From RPQJ01 sp963748985 (GTDB lineage: Bacteria; Pseudomonadota; Gammaproteobacteria; Steroidobacterales; Steroidobacteraceae): a stretch of 64,000 nt of DNA. The notes beneath the pieces are model-generated. The model had not been told where the DNA came from. It ran no database searches and was given only the letters and a program-made list of their open reading frames with translations. Location of the stretch: positions 1 through 64,000 of the forward strand of contig CAVVKQ010000012.1 of the NCBI GenBank assembly GCA_963748985.1, given 5' to 3'. The first letter of the stretch is position 1. Each line of letters begins with the position of its first letter. The translations under genes were made by a program, and so were the position numbers. Shown here one piece after another: positions 26,634-36,745 of the stretch.

Positions 26634-27146
26634 TCAGCGGCTGGCAACGGGTTGCGCATCGGTCCGCGGCACGAACACGAAGTAGGGCGTTTGCACCTTG
26701 CCGCCGGGGGCGACGTATGCCGGCGCCGCCACGCCCGCAACCCCGAGACTGCGCACGAAGGCGTAGATGGCCTTGAGGTCCGCGTCCGTCATCTCCCTGA
26801 GATTGAACCAGGGCATCGGCGGCAAGCGCTCCTGCCGCGCTTTCTGCAGCCACTGCGCTTCCGTCATCGAGCCGAGCGCGAGCCTCAGGTTCGACGGATA
26901 CGTCGTTCCCCAGGGCCCCTGGAAACCGACGGGCAGGCCGGTCAGCCATTGCGCCTCGGGGACCGCTGGACCTTTCTCCATGCCGCCCGGGGTGTGGCAA
27001 TCGTTGCAGCCGCTGATCGTCACGAGATAGCGGCCTCGTGCGATGCTTGCTGCATCGTGACCGGCATCAGCGGCCGAGACACCGGCCGGGGTGGCCAACG
27101 TGAGGGCCAGGGCGGCTACCGCGGCCCAGCGAATTCGAGACTCCAT
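26634..27146 (-). CDS. Periplasmic mono-haem cytochrome c
   Basis: A 170-residue exported cytochrome: signal peptide 1-25 (ending VSAAD), one haem site CNDCH, and a probable distal Met in LPPMPWFN. An AGGAG site lies 7 bp before ATG 27146. It lies 152 bp downstream of frdB on the same strand with a hairpin between them, so it may be a separate transcript. It could pass electrons from a periplasmic dehydrogenase; no partner is adjacent. Confidence 0.87.
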   Translation of the reverse strand: MESRIRWAAVAALALTLATPAGVSAADAGHDAASIARGRYLVTISGCNDCHTPGGMEKGPAVPEAQWLTGLPVGFQGPWGTTYPSNLRLALGSMTEAQWLQKARQERLPPMPWFNLREMTDADLKAIYAFVRSLGVAGVAAPAYVAPGGKVQTPYFVFVPRTDAQPVASR

Positions 27147-27167
27147 GTCAGTGCTCCTGTGTGTGAT

Positions 27168-27198
27168 CGGTCGGGGGTAGTTTCCCCAAACCCGACCG
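27168..27198 (-). terminator. Hairpin between frdB and the cytochrome c gene
   Basis: An 8-bp perfect stem (CGGTCGGG with CCCGACCG) around a 15-nt loop lies in the 152 bp between the end of frdB and the start of the cytochrome gene. There is no clear U-run after it on the minus strand, so it could be a weak terminator or an mRNA-stabilising hairpin close to the cytochrome start. Confidence 0.35.
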
Positions 27199-27298
27199 GA
27201 CAGGAAGCTAAATCCTTGCTATGCGAATCCTAAGAGATTCTTAAAACGGGGCAGCGCACTCCGCCTTCGTCGATTGACCTGGGAGCGGGAGCAGGACG

Positions 27299-28078
27299 CT
27301 ACAAGCCGGCCTTGACCATCTTGCGACGCAAGAAGGCGATCTGTGTCTGCAATGGCAACTGCTTTGGACAGACATCGTGGCAGCCCAGCAGCGTCATGCA
27401 GCCGAACACGCCGTCGTCGTTGCCGACCAGCTCGTAGAAGTCCTGGTCGGTACGCTGATCGCGCGGATCGAGCGCGAAGCGCGCGATCTTGTTGAGGCCG
27501 ACTGCGCCGACGAAGTCCTCGCGCATGCGCGCCGTCCCGCAAGCTGCGACGCAGCAGCCGCATTCGATGCAACGGTCGAGTTCGTAGATCCTGTCTGCGA
27601 GCTCCGGATCCATGCGCTCTTCGATCCGTGCGAGGTCCACCTCCTGGCCGAGGGAATGCACCCAGGTCTCGAGCCGTTCGCTCATGCCGCGCATCCACTT
27701 GCCCGTGTTCACGGACAGGTCGGCAATGAGTTCGAACGCCGGCAGCGGCGCCAACGAAATCTCCGCCGGAAGGTCCTGCGTAAGCGTGCGGCAGGCCAGG
27801 CCCGGGCGGCCGTTCACGACCATGCCGCAGCTGCCACAGATGCCGGCACGACAGACGAAATCGAACGCCAGCGACGGGTCGAGCTTCTCGCGGATTTCGT
27901 TGAGCGCGATGAAGAGCGTCATGCCCGGCGCCTCCTCGAGTTCGAAGACCTCGAAATGCGGGATGCTCACCGGGTCCTGCGGATCGTGGCGGAGGACGTG
28001 GAAGTGCAGCATGCGCTTCGGTGCGTCTGCAGGCGGGATCGCAGCCTTGGGCGGTGCGGAATCGGTGACTGAGCTCAT
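27299..28078 (-). CDS. frdB: Fumarate reductase/succinate dehydrogenase iron-sulfur subunit
   Basis: A 259-residue electron-transfer subunit with three clusters: [2Fe-2S] ligands in CRAGICGSC and a later Cys, [4Fe-4S] in CIECGCC, and [3Fe-4S] in CMTLLGCHDVCP. It sits between the flavoprotein and the membrane anchor on the cytoplasmic face. ATG 28078 overlaps the frdA stop by 4 bp. The sequence is of the Wolinella/Bacillus type rather than the E. coli SdhB type. The operon order is anchor, flavoprotein, iron-sulfur protein. Confidence 0.93.
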   Translation of the reverse strand: MSSVTDSAPPKAAIPPADAPKRMLHFHVLRHDPQDPVSIPHFEVFELEEAPGMTLFIALNEIREKLDPSLAFDFVCRAGICGSCGMVVNGRPGLACRTLTQDLPAEISLAPLPAFELIADLSVNTGKWMRGMSERLETWVHSLGQEVDLARIEERMDPELADRIYELDRCIECGCCVAACGTARMREDFVGAVGLNKIARFALDPRDQRTDQDFYELVGNDDGVFGCMTLLGCHDVCPKQLPLQTQIAFLRRKMVKAGL

Positions 28079-30060
28079 GTCGGCAGTTTCTCGTCGATGC
28101 GTTCGTTGCGGCCGCGCAGGCTTGCAGGCAGCAGGTGCTCGTACGGCATGAGCGCTGCCTGCACGGAGTGACGGCCGGCATCGCCCAGGGTCTCGCGCAG
28201 TTTCGTCACTTCAGCGACGCGCTGCGGCGTGTCGGGATGGTCGACGTAATCCTTGTTGCCGTAGCCGCGCCAGCCGGGAGGCAGTTCCATGCGACCCACG
28301 TCGAGCGCTTCGTAATTCAGCGTCGGCAACGTGGCGAGCGGATCGCCCCACGTCGCGAGCGTGCGCTTCAACCACTCGGCGTCATTGCGGCGCGGGTGAT
28401 CCTCGCGGAAATGCGCACCGCGGCTTTCGGTGCGCGTCAGCGCGCCGCGCGCGACGCAGAGCGCGATCTTGATCATCTTCTGCACGCGGTAGGCCGTGAC
28501 CAGTTCGGGATTCGGCCCGTCGCGGCGCGACCGCATGCCGATGTCGCGGCTGCGCACGAGCAGCTCCTGCAGCTTGTCGACGGCCTGCTGCAGGTCGGCG
28601 CCCGTGCGGAAGATGCCGACCTTGTCGGTCATGACCTGCTGCATTTCGGCCTTGAGCGCATCGGCCTGTTCGCGGCCGCCGTGCCGCAGCAGGGTATCGA
28701 GCTTGCCGCGTTCGGCCTCGAGCGCCTCGCGCAGCACCGCCGTCGGAATATCGAGTTCACCTTCGGGGCTTTCGATGAAGTCGGCAATGAACTCACCGAC
28801 GATCATGCCGGCGACCACGGTCTCCGCCACGGAGTTGCCGCCCAGCCGATTGAAGCCGTGCATGTCCCAGCACGCAGCCTCACCCGCAGCGAACAGCCCG
28901 CGCAATGCCGGTGTCTGGCCGGTGTGGTTGGTACGCACGCCACCCATCGTGTAGTGCTGGGCGGGGCGCACCGGAATCCACTGCTCCACCGGATCGACCC
29001 CCAGGAAGTACTGGCAGATCTCCTTCACTTCACGCAGGTTGTGCTCGATGTGCTTGCGCCCGAGCAGCGTGATGTCGAGCCACAGGTGCTCGCCGAAGCG
29101 TGACCTGGCGGCGTTGCCCTTGCGGATGTGCTCTTCCATGCGGCGCGAGACGACGTCGCGCGAGGCGAGTTCCTTCTTTTCCGGCTCGTAGTCCGGCATG
29201 AAGCGGTGGCCGCTCGCGTCGCGCAGCAACCCGCCGTCGCCACGGCAGCCCTCGGTAACGAGGATGCCCGCGGGAAAAATCCCCGTCGGATGGAACTGCA
29301 CGGCCTCCATGTTGCCGAGCGGCACCACGCCGGTTTCGAGCGCAAGTGCCGCACCGATGCCTTCGCAGATCACGGCATTGGTCGTGACGCGGTAGACGCG
29401 CCCTGCCCCGCCAGTCGCGATAGCCGTGGCCTTGGCGACATAGGCCGTGATCTCGCCCGTGATCAGGTCGCGGACGATTGCACCGTAGCAGCGCTTGCCG
29501 TCGTGAATCAGCGCCAGCGCCTCGGTGCGCTCGTGCACCGGGATGCCTTCGGCAATCGCGCGATCGCCGACTGCGAACAGCATCGCGTGACCCGTGCCGT
29601 CCGAGACGTAGCAGGTGCGCCACTTCCTGGTGCCACCGAAATCGCGCTGCGCCACGAGGCCGTGCGCTGCGTCGCGCTCGGTGATCGTGACCTTCTCGCC
29701 GTTGATGATGACCTGGCGGTCGCCCTGGCGGACGCGGCTCCACGGCACGCCCCACGCAGCCAGTTCGCGCACGGCCTTGGGCGCGGTGTTCACGAACATG
29801 CGCACGACCTGCTGGTCGGCGCCCCAGTCGCTGCCCTTGACCGTGTCCTCGAAGTGCACGTCCTCGTTGTCGCCCTGGCCCTTGGTGACGTTGGCGAGAC
29901 TCGCCTGCATGCCGCCCTGCGCGGCTGCCGAATGCGAGCGCTTGGGTGGCACCAGTGACAGGACGATGGCGTCGTGGCCACGGCGGCGCGCGCCGATGGC
30001 GACCCGCAGTCCCGCGAGTCCGCCGCCGATGACCAGCACGTCGGTGTAGACGACTTTCAT
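28075..30060 (-). CDS. frdA: Fumarate reductase/succinate dehydrogenase flavoprotein subunit
   Basis: A 661-residue catalytic subunit that interconverts fumarate and succinate. It has the FAD motif VLVIGGGLAGLRVA and the covalent-FAD histidine in RSHSAAAQGG at residue 43, the same number as in Wolinella FrdA. It also has PTGIFPAGILVTEGCRGDGG, the active-site HYTMGGVRTNH and FNRLGGNS. There is no signal peptide. Its start overlaps the stop of the anchor gene by 4 bp. Direction (fumarate reduction or succinate oxidation) cannot be told from the sequence alone. Confidence 0.94.
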   Translation of the reverse strand: MKVVYTDVLVIGGGLAGLRVAIGARRRGHDAIVLSLVPPKRSHSAAAQGGMQASLANVTKGQGDNEDVHFEDTVKGSDWGADQQVVRMFVNTAPKAVRELAAWGVPWSRVRQGDRQVIINGEKVTITERDAAHGLVAQRDFGGTRKWRTCYVSDGTGHAMLFAVGDRAIAEGIPVHERTEALALIHDGKRCYGAIVRDLITGEITAYVAKATAIATGGAGRVYRVTTNAVICEGIGAALALETGVVPLGNMEAVQFHPTGIFPAGILVTEGCRGDGGLLRDASGHRFMPDYEPEKKELASRDVVSRRMEEHIRKGNAARSRFGEHLWLDITLLGRKHIEHNLREVKEICQYFLGVDPVEQWIPVRPAQHYTMGGVRTNHTGQTPALRGLFAAGEAACWDMHGFNRLGGNSVAETVVAGMIVGEFIADFIESPEGELDIPTAVLREALEAERGKLDTLLRHGGREQADALKAEMQQVMTDKVGIFRTGADLQQAVDKLQELLVRSRDIGMRSRRDGPNPELVTAYRVQKMIKIALCVARGALTRTESRGAHFREDHPRRNDAEWLKRTLATWGDPLATLPTLNYEALDVGRMELPPGWRGYGNKDYVDHPDTPQRVAEVTKLRETLGDAGRHSVQAALMPYEHLLPASLRGRNERIDEKLPT

Positions 30061-30830
30061 GGCGTCACCCCCGTGGTGGCGGCCGCGCCAGGAACATAGT
30101 GTTGACCGTAGAACGGAGCGTGGTCGATGCCGATCTTCATGTACGCCGCGAGGGTCAGCAGGCCCAGGACGAGGAAAAAGCCGGTCAGCGCCCACTTGAA
30201 GAACCGCAGCTTGCGCCGGGTCCCGGCCGCATCGCGCCCGTCACCCTCGAACCAGCCCCACTTGAGCGCCAGCCGGTACAGGCCAACGCCCCCGTGAAAC
30301 TCGACCGCAAACAGCAGCACCAGGTACAGCGGCCACATCAGGTCGGACCAGACGCGGTCGGCCGACTCGAACGGCCCGATGCGGTCCGGACGGGTCAGCA
30401 TGATGTAGAGGTGCACCGACGCCAGGAAGAAGAGCGCGAACCCGGTGACCACCTGCCAGTACCAGAGAGTCGTGTCTTCGTGCTTCATCTCCTTGATGTG
30501 GTCGCGATACGTACGGTATTGGCGGTAATTGGCCGGAAACTTGCGGAGCGCCAGAGCGGCGTGGACCACGAACAGCGTCGCGATTACGGCGACCAGGGCC
30601 GACACCAGCCCGTAGACCGGGCGGCCAAAGATGAAATAGCCCTCGAACACCCGGGCGACCGTCCACATCGCGTCCTTGCCGAGCAGGATCGTCGCGACAA
30701 AGAACATGTGCACCCACATGAAAAGGCCGAGCGCCAGGCCGGTGGCGCTCTGCAGGAAATCCAGCCGGGCTGGCCAGCGGCGCAGGCGCCGTGCGGCGGA
30801 GACCGGCGCGTTCGTCGTAATTCGTTTCAT
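30057..30830 (-). CDS. frdC: Di-haem cytochrome b membrane anchor of fumarate reductase (type B)
   Basis: A 257-residue protein with five membrane helices. Four candidate haem-ligand histidines are His41, His90, His140 and His179, with spacings of 49, 50 and 39. These match His44, His93, His143 and His182 of Wolinella succinogenes FrdC. Glu63 and Glu177 occupy the places of Wolinella Glu66 (menaquinol oxidation) and Glu180 (E-pathway proton transfer). There is no second anchor gene, as expected for type B. It is divergent from nuoA, with 153 bp between. Confidence 0.93.
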   Translation of the reverse strand: MKRITTNAPVSAARRLRRWPARLDFLQSATGLALGLFMWVHMFFVATILLGKDAMWTVARVFEGYFIFGRPVYGLVSALVAVIATLFVVHAALALRKFPANYRQYRTYRDHIKEMKHEDTTLWYWQVVTGFALFFLASVHLYIMLTRPDRIGPFESADRVWSDLMWPLYLVLLFAVEFHGGVGLYRLALKWGWFEGDGRDAAGTRRKLRFFKWALTGFFLVLGLLTLAAYMKIGIDHAPFYGQHYVPGAAATTGVTP

Positions 30831-30983
30831 CGCTTGCACGGAAATCTCGGGCTGGGCTCGTCTGAGCTGGGCGTGTGGGGATTGAGAGCGATGTAACCTG
30901 TTGCAGCCATAAGTGTTTTCCGCGGGGCGAGGTGAATGGTTGCAGTCGATATAGTCCGCCCTGCAATTCACACGCACGCCGCA
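30831..30983. promoter_or_regulatory. Divergent promoter region between frdCAB and nuoA-N
   Basis: This 153 bp gap separates two outward-facing respiratory operons and must hold both promoters. A TATAGT at 30950-30955 could be a -10 box for nuo, but no matching -35 box is seen at 16-18 bp. No strong ribosome site precedes nuoA or frdC. FNR- or ArcA-type half-sites were not recognised. Confidence 0.4.
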
Positions 30984-31349
30984 ATGACCGCATACCTCTC
31001 CTTCCTCGTTTACCTGCTGGCCATCCTCGGCTTCGTGGCCCTCACCCTGTGGCTGAACCAGGTGCTGGGACCCAAGCCGGAACCGACGCCGCTGAAACTC
31101 GAGCCTTTCGAATGCGGCGCGACGGCGATCGAGTCCGACAACATGCGGGCCGTCCCGGTCAAGTACTACGCCATCGCGGTGGTCTTCATCCTGTTCGACC
31201 TGGAAACCGTGTTTCTCTACCTGTGGGCGCTGGCGGCGACGCCGCTCACCGGGTTCATGCTCGTGACGTTTGCGCTGTTCACGCTGCTGCTGGTGCTGAT
31301 CATGTTGTACGTCTGGCGGTCCGGGCTGCTGGAAGAGGTGACGACTTGA
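30984..31349 (+). CDS. nuoA: NADH-quinone oxidoreductase subunit A
   Basis: A 121-residue membrane subunit of complex I with three helices. The conserved loop FECGATAIESDNMRAVPVKYY carries the acidic and Cys residues typical of NuoA. The frame extends 16 codons upstream, but ATG 30984 gives the standard length. It is the first gene of a complete nuoA-N operon. Its stop overlaps the nuoB start (TTGA). Confidence 0.95.
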   Translation: MTAYLSFLVYLLAILGFVALTLWLNQVLGPKPEPTPLKLEPFECGATAIESDNMRAVPVKYYAIAVVFILFDLETVFLYLWALAATPLTGFMLVTFALFTLLLVLIMLYVWRSGLLEEVTT

Positions 31350-31855
31350 GCGCGACGACACCCGTGCCGCAGCAGCAGAAGAGCGCGGCCTTCGAGTACC
31401 TGACCACCCGCAAGGACGAATTCGTCGGCTGGGCGCGGAAGTTCTCGCTGTTCCCCTATCCCTTCGTGACGGCCTGCTGCGCGATGGAGTTCATGTCGGT
31501 GAGCTCGACGCTCTACGACACGGATCGGTTCGGCGCCGCGTTGCCGCGCTTCACGCCGCGCCAGTCCGACCTGCTGATGGTCGTGGGCACCGTCTCGCAC
31601 AAGCAGGCGCCGGTCCTGCGCAAGGTCTACGAGCAGATGTGCGAACCCAAGTGGGTCATCGCCTTCGGCGTCTGCGCGACGAGCGGCGGCTTCTACCAGA
31701 ACTATGCCGCCCTGCCTGGCATCGACAAGATCATCCCCGTGGACCTGTACATCCCGGGCTGCCCGCCGCGGCCGGAGATGGTGATCGACGGCATCATGAA
31801 GCTCCAGGACAAGATCGCGGGCGAGCGCCACCCGATCATCAACCAGGATTTCTGA
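31346..31855 (+). CDS. nuoB: NADH-quinone oxidoreductase subunit B
   Basis: A 169-residue peripheral subunit that carries cluster N2, the last iron-sulfur centre before quinone. Ligands are the adjacent cysteines in TACCAMEFM plus Cys in GVCATSGG and IPGCPPRPE. No ATG is available near the N terminus. TTG 31346 is chosen because GGAAGAGG lies 7-8 bp upstream and the codon overlaps the nuoA stop; GTG 31364 is an alternative. Confidence 0.95.
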   Translation: MSATTPVPQQQKSAAFEYLTTRKDEFVGWARKFSLFPYPFVTACCAMEFMSVSSTLYDTDRFGAALPRFTPRQSDLLMVVGTVSHKQAPVLRKVYEQMCEPKWVIAFGVCATSGGFYQNYAALPGIDKIIPVDLYIPGCPPRPEMVIDGIMKLQDKIAGERHPIINQDF

Positions 31856-31857
31856 GC

Positions 31858-32346
31858 GTGGGCACGGGAGAAAATCTGCTCGAGCGTGTACAGGCCAGCC
31901 TTGGCGCGCAGTCGCTCGAGACGGGCATGGCTCACGGCATCCTCGTGCTGCAGATTGCGGCGGACAGCCTCGTGCCCGTGGCCGGCCGGCTCAAGCAGGA
32001 GTTCGGCTTCGACCTGTTCCTGGACGTCACGGCAACGGACTGGCCGCAGCGCCGGCCGCGCTTCGACGTCGTTTACCACTTCTATTCCACCCGCGATTTC
32101 GTCCGCGTCCGGCTCAAGACGCGGGTCGAGGAAGCGGACCCGACCGTCGACACGCTCGTGCCGCTGTACGGCTCGGCGCGCTACATGGAACGCGAGTGCC
32201 ACGAAATGTACGGCATACGCTTCCGCGGCAACGACGACCTGCGGCCGCTGCTGCTGTATGAGGGCTTCGTCGGCCACCCGCTGCGTAAGGACTATCCGAA
32301 GCAGCGGGAACAGCCGTTGGTGCCCTATCGGGACGTGAAGCCATGA
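31858..32346 (+). CDS. nuoC: NADH-quinone oxidoreductase subunit C
   Basis: A 162-residue complex I subunit of the 30-kDa family, separate from NuoD (not the fused NuoCD of E. coli). Motifs are DWPQRRPRFDVVYHF, the acidic ERECHEMYGIRFRGN and the end GHPLRKDYP. GTG 31858 lies 2 bp after the nuoB stop. Its own stop overlaps nuoD by 4 bp. Confidence 0.94.
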   Translation: MGTGENLLERVQASLGAQSLETGMAHGILVLQIAADSLVPVAGRLKQEFGFDLFLDVTATDWPQRRPRFDVVYHFYSTRDFVRVRLKTRVEEADPTVDTLVPLYGSARYMERECHEMYGIRFRGNDDLRPLLLYEGFVGHPLRKDYPKQREQPLVPYRDVKP

Positions 32347-33572
32347 GCCTGCCGCCGCTCACCACGCTGCCGAACCCGATCCGCCCGGCGTTCACCAAGG
32401 GCCTCACGCCCGGGTCCGTGATCGTCAACATCGGCCCGTCGCACCCCGCCACGCACGGCACGATCCAGATCGTGGCGGAGATCTCGGGCGAACGCGTGGT
32501 GCGCACGGACGTCCACTGCGGCTACCTGCATCGCGGCTTTGAAAAGGAATGCGAGTCGCACACCTGGCACACGCTGATCCCGTACGTCGACCGCCTCAAT
32601 TACTGCTCGGCCCTGATCAACGACTTCGCCTATTGCGAGGCAGTCGAGAAGCTGATGGGCATCGAGCTCACGCCGCGCTGCCGCCACCTGCGCACGCTGC
32701 TGGCCGAGTATTCCCGCATCGCCGACCACCTGACCTGCGTGGCCGCGGCGCTGATGGAAATGGGCGCGATGACCGCGTTCCTGTATCTCGTCACCATCCG
32801 CGACTACGTCTACGAGCACATCGCCGACCTGACCGGCGCACGGGTCACGCACAGCTACGGCCGCATCGGCGGCCTCGCCCGCGACCTCCCGGACGGCTGG
32901 CTGCAGCGGCTCGAAGAAATCCTGGACCAGATGGACACGTTCGTCGACCGCGTGCACGGGCTCGTTGACCGCAACCGGATCTTCATCGACCGCATGCGCG
33001 ACGTCGGAGTCATCGCAACGGCAGAAGCGATCAACTGGGGTTTCACCGGCCCGATCCTGCGCTCGACCGGCGCGCCGCGCGACCTGCGCAAGGACACGCC
33101 TTACCTCTCGTACGGCGAGCTCGAATTCGAGATTCCCGTCGGCATCAAGGGCGACAACTACGACCGTTACTACGTGCGCATGCGCGAGATCGACGAGTCG
33201 AAGCACATGATCCGCCAGCTGATCGACATGCTGCAGCCGGGCCCGATCAGCGTCGACGACCGCCGCTGCACGCTGCCCGACAAGCAGGCCGTGTACACCG
33301 AGATCGAGGCGCTGATCAACCACTTCAAGCTGATCATGGAAGGACCGCAGGTGCCCGCCGGCGAGTCGTATTCCGCGCACGAAGGCGCCAACGGCGAGCT
33401 CGGCTTCTACCTCGTCAGCGTCGGCGGCGGCGTGCCCTGGAAGGTCCATTGCCGCAGCCCGAGCTTCGTCCACATGGGCGGCGTGCACCGGATGCTGGAC
33501 GGCTACCAGCTCGCGGACCTCGTGCCGACGTTCGGGTCCGTCAACATGATCGGCGGGGAGTGCGATCGATGA
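32343..33572 (+). CDS. nuoD: NADH-quinone oxidoreductase subunit D
   Basis: A 409-residue 49-kDa-type subunit that forms the quinone-binding pocket with NuoB. Diagnostic segments are GPSHPATHGTIQI, CGYLHRGFEK and the C-terminal end GSVNMIGGECDR. It has the usual family length. ATG overlaps the nuoC stop and its stop overlaps the nuoE start, so nuoC, D and E are coupled. Confidence 0.96.
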   Translation: MSLPPLTTLPNPIRPAFTKGLTPGSVIVNIGPSHPATHGTIQIVAEISGERVVRTDVHCGYLHRGFEKECESHTWHTLIPYVDRLNYCSALINDFAYCEAVEKLMGIELTPRCRHLRTLLAEYSRIADHLTCVAAALMEMGAMTAFLYLVTIRDYVYEHIADLTGARVTHSYGRIGGLARDLPDGWLQRLEEILDQMDTFVDRVHGLVDRNRIFIDRMRDVGVIATAEAINWGFTGPILRSTGAPRDLRKDTPYLSYGELEFEIPVGIKGDNYDRYYVRMREIDESKHMIRQLIDMLQPGPISVDDRRCTLPDKQAVYTEIEALINHFKLIMEGPQVPAGESYSAHEGANGELGFYLVSVGGGVPWKVHCRSPSFVHMGGVHRMLDGYQLADLVPTFGSVNMIGGECDR

Positions 33573-34033
33573 AGCACCTGGTCCCCGAGTTCGAGAAACT
33601 CCGTGAGCGGTTTCCGGCAGGCTTCGAATCCTCGCTCGTGCTGCCGTGCCTGCGCCGCATCCAGGAGGATCGTGGCTACGTCGCGGATTCCGACATCGAG
33701 GAACTGGCCGCCTTTCTCGGCGTGCCACAGATCCAGATCGAGGAAGTGCTGTCCTTCTACACGCAGTTCCGCCGCAAGCCGATCGGCCGCTGGCACCTGC
33801 AGTTCTGCCACAACGTGAGCTGCTCGATGAACGGCGCCGAGAACGTCCTCGCGCACGTCGAGCGCAAGCTCGGCATCAAGCCCGGACAGACCACGCCGGA
33901 CGGCCGCTACACGCTGTCCACCGTGGAGTGCCTCGGTTCCTGCGGCACCGCGCCGATGATGATGGTGAACGACGGGTACCACGAGAACCTGACGCTCACG
34001 AAGCTCGACGAACTGCTGCAGGGGCTGAAATAG
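33569..34033 (+). CDS. nuoE: NADH-quinone oxidoreductase subunit E
   Basis: A 154-residue thioredoxin-like subunit with a [2Fe-2S] cluster (N1a). Ligands are in FCHNVSCSMNG and ECLGSCGTAPMM, in the C-x4-C and C-x3-C arrangement. It belongs to the NADH-oxidising module with NuoF and NuoG. ATG 33569 overlaps the nuoD stop. Confidence 0.95.
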   Translation: MKHLVPEFEKLRERFPAGFESSLVLPCLRRIQEDRGYVADSDIEELAAFLGVPQIQIEEVLSFYTQFRRKPIGRWHLQFCHNVSCSMNGAENVLAHVERKLGIKPGQTTPDGRYTLSTVECLGSCGTAPMMMVNDGYHENLTLTKLDELLQGLK

Positions 34034-34034
34034 C

Positions 34035-35314
34035 ATGCCCGGCCGCCAGCTGATCATGTCCTTCCCCGTCACGGCGACGTCGCACGCGCTGCCCGATTAC
34101 CGTGCACGAGGCGGCTATGGCGCGCTCGCGAAGACTCTCGGGCAGATGAAGCCGCAGGATGTCGTCAAGGAAATCACGGCTTCGGGCCTGCAGGGCCGCG
34201 GTGGCGCGGCCTTCGCCGTCGGCCGCAAGTGGCAGGTCATCCAGTACGACGACGGCCAGCCGCACTACCTGATCGCCAATGCCGACGAAGGCGAGCCGGG
34301 CACGTTCAAGGATCGCTGGATCCTCGAGAACAACCCGCACGTGCTGCTCGAGTCGATGCTGATCGCGAGCTACGCGCTCAACGTCCGCAACTGCTTCGTC
34401 TACATCCGCGGCGAGTTCGACCTCCCCTACCGCCGCCTCGCGGAGGCGGTGGAAGAAGCCTACGCGGCGGGCCTGTTCGGCACGAACATCCTCGGGTCCG
34501 ATTTCTCCTGCGACATCGTGGTCTATCGCGGCGCGGGCGCCTACGTGGCCGGAGAAGCGTCGGGACTCATTTCGTCGCTCGAAGGCAAGAAAGGCTACCC
34601 GCGCAACCGGCCACCGCGGCTCACGGTCAGGGGGCTGTACCAGCGTCCGACGGTCGTCAACAACGTCGAGTCACTGTCGAACATCGCCTGGATCATCAGC
34701 AACGGCGCCGACGCCTTCAAGGCCGTCGGCACGCCCAAGAGCCCGGGTACGCGCCTCTTCTCGGTGTCGGGCCACATCAACCGTCCCGGCGTCTACGAAG
34801 TCGAACTCGGCTACCCGTGGATGAAGTTCCTGGACGAAGACTGCGGTGGCATCCCGCACGGTCGCGCGATCAAGTGCGTCGTGCCTGGCGGGGTTTCTTC
34901 CAAGGTGCTCACCGGCGCCGACATCGCGAACCTGAAGTTGTCGCACGAAGACCTGTGGGACGCGGGCTCCACGCTCGGCTCCGGCGGCATGATCGTGATC
35001 GCCGAAGGCACCTGCATGGTGGCACTGCTGCAGGTGCTCATGCGCTTCTACCACCACGAGTCCTGCGGACAGTGCACGCCGTGCCGCCATGGCACCGGCT
35101 GGCTGCACCGGATCCTCGACCGCATCGTCGCCGGCGACGGCCGCGCCGACGACATCGAGCGGCTGTACTACATCTCGAAATTCAACGACGGCACCACGAT
35201 CTGCGGGCTCGGTGACGCAGCGGGCTACGCCTGCAGCGGCATCCTCGACAAATTCCGCGACGAGTTCGAGTACTGCATCGAACACAAGCGCGCAAAGTTC
35301 GGCGGGAACCTGGA

Positions 35315-35333
<19 letters not shown>
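34035..35333 (+). CDS. nuoF: NADH-quinone oxidoreductase subunit F
   Basis: A 432-residue NADH-binding flavoprotein that carries FMN and cluster N3. It has the NADH motif GRGGAAFAVGRKW, NADEGEPGTFKDR, the FMN region GAGAYVAGEASGLISSLEG, and the [4Fe-4S] ligands in ESCGQCTPCR plus the Cys of TICGLG. ATG 34035 begins 1 bp after nuoE; ATG 34056 is possible. The 3' end overlaps nuoG by 19 bp. Confidence 0.95.

Positions 35334-36741
<1,408 letters not shown>

Positions 36742-36745
<4 letters not shown>

Noticed and set aside
30927..30955. A sigma-70 promoter for nuoA based on TATAGT at 30950-30955
   Set aside because: No -35 hexamer is found at a suitable distance, and similar six-base matches occur by chance.
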